From: Tepidiforma sp. | GTDB taxonomy: Bacteria > Chloroflexota > Dehalococcoidia > Tepidiformales > Tepidiformaceae | DNA length: 64,000 nt | Assembly (NCBI RefSeq): GCF_026003995.1 | Contig: NZ_BPIG01000004.1 | Span: 124,001-188,000, forward strand | Direction of reading: 5' to 3' | Shown: one piece after another, positions 61,572 to 64,000 of the stretch | Position numbering within the stretch: the first letter of the stretch is position 1 | Layout of the letters: each line of letters begins with the position of its first letter | Made by a program: the position numbers and the translations under genes | Notes under the pieces: model-generated | The model's database searches: none | Seen by the model: only the letters and a program-made list of their open reading frames with translations | What the model was told of the DNA's origin: nothing

Positions 61572-62300
61572 CGGCGAACCCGGTAGCGGCAGTAGAGCTC
61601 GCCGGTCTCTTCGTTGGGCACGGCAGAGACGAGTTCGAGCTGCTTCATGGTGCGGCGGGGTGAACGGCCGTTCGCCTTCGACCGGGGTGAGCGTGTCGCG
61701 GCCAGCGACGATGCGGGGGCCGATGGTGATGAACAGCTCATCGACCGCGCCGATGGCGAAGAGGCCGGCGTTCACCGTGGGGCCGCCTTCGCAGAGGAGG
61801 AGCGCAGCGCCGAGGTCGTGGCGCATGTGGCGGAGCATCGCGGCGAGGTCGTTCCGCTTCGGGAGGATGACGACCTGCCGACCGGTGGCGCGGATGGCCG
61901 CGACCCTTGCAGCGGGGGCGCCGCGGGCGACGTAGACGACGGCGTCGAAATCGCTGGCAGTGAAGAAGACACGGTCGAGGGGGAGGTCGCCCGAGGCGGT
62001 GATGGTCGCGGCGACGGGCAGGCCCTCCCGGCCCCGGGCGGCGCGGACCTGTTCGAGCAGCGGGTCGCCGAGGCGGGAGGAGGAGCCGCTGATGCGGAGG
62101 GTGTTCGCGCCGTTGAGGACGACGTCGGCGTGGACGCGGAGTTCGCGCATGAGGCGCTGGTCGACCTTCGAACCGAGGCCCTGTTCGGTGCCGTCGACGA
62201 CGATTTTGCCGTCGACGGACATGACCATATTGATGATGACGTAGGGGCGGCCTTCCGGCGGCGGCGGGAATTCGAGGACGGTGTAATCGGGCTTGGGCAT
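61568..62300 (-). pseudogene. RibD C-terminal-type reductase (dihydrofolate-reductase-like), one frameshift near the 3' end
   Basis: The main frame (ATG 62300) has RPYVIINMVMSVDGKIVVDG, LRVHADVVLNGANTLR, LLCEGGPTVNAGLF and GERPFT, the RibD/DHFR-like reductase pattern for 5-amino-6-ribosylaminouracil phosphate reduction. Near 61655 (GGCGGGGTGAAC) the frame shifts, and the natural C-terminus MKQLELVSAVPNEETGELYC to YRVRR follows in a different frame with stop 61568. The shift comes about 25 codons before the end. It may provide the reductase step absent from the riboflavin operon. It lies downstream of the his genes and DUF2905. Confidence 0.8.
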
Positions 62301-62309
62301 GCGTCGATG

Positions 62310-62531
62310 CTACTGGAAGCGGCGGAAGATGGCGGCGAGGAGCGAGAGGCCGAGCGAGAGGAGGAGCATGGTGGTGATGGGGATGTAGATGCGCGTGGAG
62401 CCGGTTTCGATGCGGATGTCGCCGGGGAGGCGGCCGAACCAGCCGAAGGCGCCGACGGCGACGAGGCCGCCGATGACGATGAGCAGCACACCGAGGATGA
62501 TGATGACGAGGCCGAGGCTGCGCGGGTCCAT
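62310..62531 (-). CDS. DUF2905 family membrane protein
   Basis: A 73-residue protein with two helices (LGLVIIILGVLLIVIGGLV and ITTMLLLSLGLSLLAAI) separated by a loop containing FGRLPGDIRIE, the diagnostic DUF2905 motif. Start ATG 62531 is chosen because family members start right before the first helix. A TTG at 62546 overlapping the hisI stop (TTGA) is equally possible. The role is unknown. Confidence 0.85.
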   Translation of the reverse strand: MDPRSLGLVIIILGVLLIVIGGLVAVGAFGWFGRLPGDIRIETGSTRIYIPITTMLLLSLGLSLLAAIFRRFQ

Positions 62532-62542
62532 CGGGGAATCGC

Positions 62543-62890
62543 TCAAGGCGCGGGGTCGAGGTCGGCGGCGGGGTCGAGCGGGCGGTAGTAGCAGGAGGTG
62601 TGTCCGGTGTGGCAGGCGGGGCCGGCGGGCCGGGCTTTGACGAGGAGGGAGTTGGCCTCGCAGTTCTTGGCGATGGAGACGAGGGCGAGGGTGTTGCCGC
62701 TGGTTTCGCCCTTCTGCCAGAGCTGGCCGCGGGAGCGGCTCCAGAAGGTGACGAGGCCGGTCTCGAGGGTGCGGCGGAGCGCTTCGGCGTTCATGTAGGC
62801 GAGGATGAGGACCTCGCCGGTATCGGCGTCCTGGACGACGGCGGGCACGAGACCGTCGGGGCCGAAGGTGAGGCGGCCGGCTTCGCTCAC
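62543..62890 (-). CDS. hisI: Phosphoribosyl-AMP cyclohydrolase
   Basis: A 115-residue enzyme opening the adenine ring of PR-AMP in histidine synthesis. Motifs are [32 protein letters not shown] and the zinc site [14 protein letters not shown] 62890 overlaps the hisF stop. There is no fused PR-ATP pyrophosphohydrolase (HisE) domain. It follows hisA-hisF, so the operon covers the middle of the pathway. Confidence 0.94.
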   Translation of the reverse strand: MSEAGRLTFGPDGLVPAVVQDADTGEVLILAYMNAEALRRTLETGLVTFWSRSRGQLWQKGETSGNTLALVSIAKNCEANSLLVKARPAGPACHTGHTSCYYRPLDPAADLDPAP

Positions 62891-63675
62891 GGCGCGTCCT
62901 CCGGGGGCGGGACGGGGCGGACGGGGATGCCGCGCGCGGCGAGGTGCTCCTTCACCTGGCGGATGGAGTAGGTGCCGAAGTGGAAGATGCTGGCGGCGAG
63001 GACGGCATCGGCGCGGCCGTCGGTGAGGGCGGCGGCCATGTGTTCGGGGCCGCCGGCGCCGCCCGAGGCGATGACCGGGACGGGGACGGCGTCGGAGATG
63101 GCGCGGAGGAGCTCGACGTCGTAGCCCTGCTGGTGGCCATCGGTGTCCATGCTGGTGACGAGGAGTTCGCCGGCGCCGCGGCGGGCGGCTTCGACGGCCC
63201 ATTCGACGGCATCGAGGCCGGTGGGCATGCGGCCGCCGTGGGAGTAGACCTCCCACGTGCCGGGGACGCCTTCGACCCGGCGGGCATCGATGGCGACGAC
63301 GATGCACTGGCTGCCGAAGCGGTCGGCGCCGCTGTTGATGAGGTCGGGGTCCTGGATGGCGGCGGTGTTGATGCTGACCTTTTCAGCGCCGAGCTCGAGC
63401 ATGATCTTCATGTCGGCCGTGGTGCGGATGCCGCCGCCGACGGTGAAGGGGATGAACACCTGCTCCGCGGTCGCGGCGACCATGTCGTAGGTGGTGGCGC
63501 GGTCTTCGGCCGAGGCGGTGATGTCGAGGAAGACGAGCTCATCGGCGCCGGCCTCTTCGTAGCGGCGGGCGAGTTCGACGGGATCGCCGGCGTCGCGGAG
63601 CTGGACGAAGGAGACGCCTTTGACGACGCGGCCGCGGTCGACGTCGAAGCAGGGGATGATGCGCCGGGTGAGCAT
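62887..63675 (-). CDS. hisF: Imidazole glycerol phosphate synthase subunit HisF
   Basis: A 262-residue (beta/alpha)8 cyclase. Catalytic Asp residues lie in [16 protein letters not shown] and [13 protein letters not shown], and [13 protein letters not shown] and [12 protein letters not shown] are phosphate loops. It works with HisH (not in the window) to make imidazole glycerol phosphate and AICAR. It is coupled to hisI by GTGA and preceded by hisA after about 60 nt. Confidence 0.96.
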   Translation of the reverse strand: MLTRRIIPCFDVDRGRVVKGVSFVQLRDAGDPVELARRYEEAGADELVFLDITASAEDRATTYDMVAATAEQVFIPFTVGGGIRTTADMKIMLELGAEKVSINTAAIQDPDLINSGADRFGSQCIVVAIDARRVEGVPGTWEVYSHGGRMPTGLDAVEWAVEAARRGAGELLVTSMDTDGHQQGYDVELLRAISDAVPVPVIASGGAGGPEHMAAALTDGRADAVLAASIFHFGTYSIRQVKEHLAARGIPVRPVPPPEDAP

Positions 63676-63737
63676 GGTTCGATTGTCGGGTTTGGCGGCG
63701 GGCGCTGTCGACCGGGCGTCAGTCTCCCGGGATGTAG

Positions 63738-64000
63738 CTACACCGCAGCCACCGCGGCGAGCGCCTCGGCGAGGGTGAAGCGGCGCTCGTAGAGCGACGT
63801 GCCGACGATGGCGCCTTCGCAGCCGATGGCGGCGAGCTCGCGGAGGTGGTCGAGGGCGGAGATGCCGCCGGAGGCGATGACGGGGCAGCGGACGGCGGCG
63901 ATGAGGTCGCGGTAGGCCTGGAAGTTGGGTTCGGAGAGGGTGCCGTCGCGCGAGATGTCGGTGAACATGATGCGGGCGACGCCGGCGGCGTCGAAGTCGC
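63738..64000 (-). CDS. hisA: HisA isomerase, C-terminal part (cut by window edge)
   Basis: The frame is open to the window edge, with reading [19 protein letters not shown], then [17 protein letters not shown] and [15 protein letters not shown]. These are the C-terminal strands of phosphoribosylformimino-AICAR phosphate isomerase, including the TD...RDG catalytic segment. The first visible codon is at 63998. It lies upstream of hisF on the same strand, the conserved hisA-hisF order. Confidence 0.9.
   Translation of the reverse strand, partial: DFDAAGVARIMFTDISRDGTLSEPNFQAYRDLIAAVRCPVIASGGISALDHLRELAAIGCEGAIVGTSLYERRFTLAEALAAVAAV

Noticed and set aside
1-64000. CRISPR array or restriction/defence island
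   Set aside because: No regularly spaced direct repeats, no Cas, toxin-antitoxin, methylase or nuclease motifs were seen. The ABC and HAD genes belong to metabolism.
1-64000. Insertion sequences or prophage at the 54-57 kb duplication
   Set aside because: No transposase, integrase or terminal inverted repeats flank the duplicated block; homologous or slippage duplication explains it.

Overview
The window reads as chromosomal DNA of a very high-G+C bacterium. Dense housekeeping genes often overlap by stop/start tetranucleotides (ATGA, GTGA, TTGA-like), and GTG or TTG starts are common. A huge PMT/DUF2298 (Chlor_Arch_YYY) membrane protein, a nickel superoxide dismutase and the gene mix suggest Chloroflexota (Dehalococcoidia/Tepidiforma-like). 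That placement is inference, not proof. I see no rRNA, transposase, phage gene or CRISPR array.

Layout. 1-1.4 kb: two secreted/anchored accessory genes on the minus strand. 1.4-4.0 kb: FMN riboswitch and ribE-ribBA-ribH. 4.0-9.5 kb: lipoprotein, zinc-finger/SH3 membrane protein, ribokinase, FMN reductase, Nudix, a SodX-like peptidase and a VOC protein. 9.6-12.8 kb: tig-clpP-clpX (minus strand). 12.9-16.5 kb: peptide ABC importer without ATPases. 16.6-22.8 kb: aspS, ModE-like and MarR regulators, methyltransferases, histidine phosphatase, peroxiredoxin and a small metalloprotease-like protein. 22.8-27.4 kb: giant glycosyltransferase. 27.4-33.8 kb: CoA-transferase, GAPDH, small proteins, MobA-like, LysR, two ferredoxins and tRNA-Ala(CGC). 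33.9-36.5 kb: ffh-rpsP-khpA-rimM. 36.6-40.1 kb: sodN, peroxiredoxin, alcohol dehydrogenase and a UgpC-type ATPase, all broken by many small indels that look like sequence errors. 40.2-43.4 kb: the rest of a sugar ABC importer. 43.6-50 kb: a glycosidase-like gene and surface-glycan genes (flippase-like protein, two glycosyltransferases, UDP-glucose dehydrogenase). 50-53.8 kb: pyruvate kinase-like, YhdH-like oxidoreductase and epoxide hydrolase. 53.8-57.0 kb: a tandemly duplicated two-gene secreted cassette. 57-60.3 kb: uvrA behind a LexA-like box. 60.3-64 kb: ArsB-like permease, RibD-type reductase, DUF2905, hisI, hisF and partial hisA.

The most novel part is a family of three loci (1-1.4 kb, 53.8-55.3 kb, 55.4-57.0 kb). 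Each pairs a secreted protein resembling a degenerate M23 peptidase with a membrane-anchored Pro/Ala/Thr-linker protein. Each is preceded by a TTGAC-type -35 box, an 8-10 nt poly-C run, and a TAnnnT -10 box. The homopolymer lies in the 15-16 nt promoter spacer, the architecture of classical slipped-strand phase-variable promoters. Two loci are tandem copies that also duplicated the 3' end of the neighbouring hydrolase gene.

Connections: the SodX-like peptidase (8.2 kb) could process the SodN propeptide (36.6 kb). The RibD-type reductase (61.6 kb) could supply a step missing from the riboflavin operon. The sugar importer and the divergent glycosidase-like gene share a control region.
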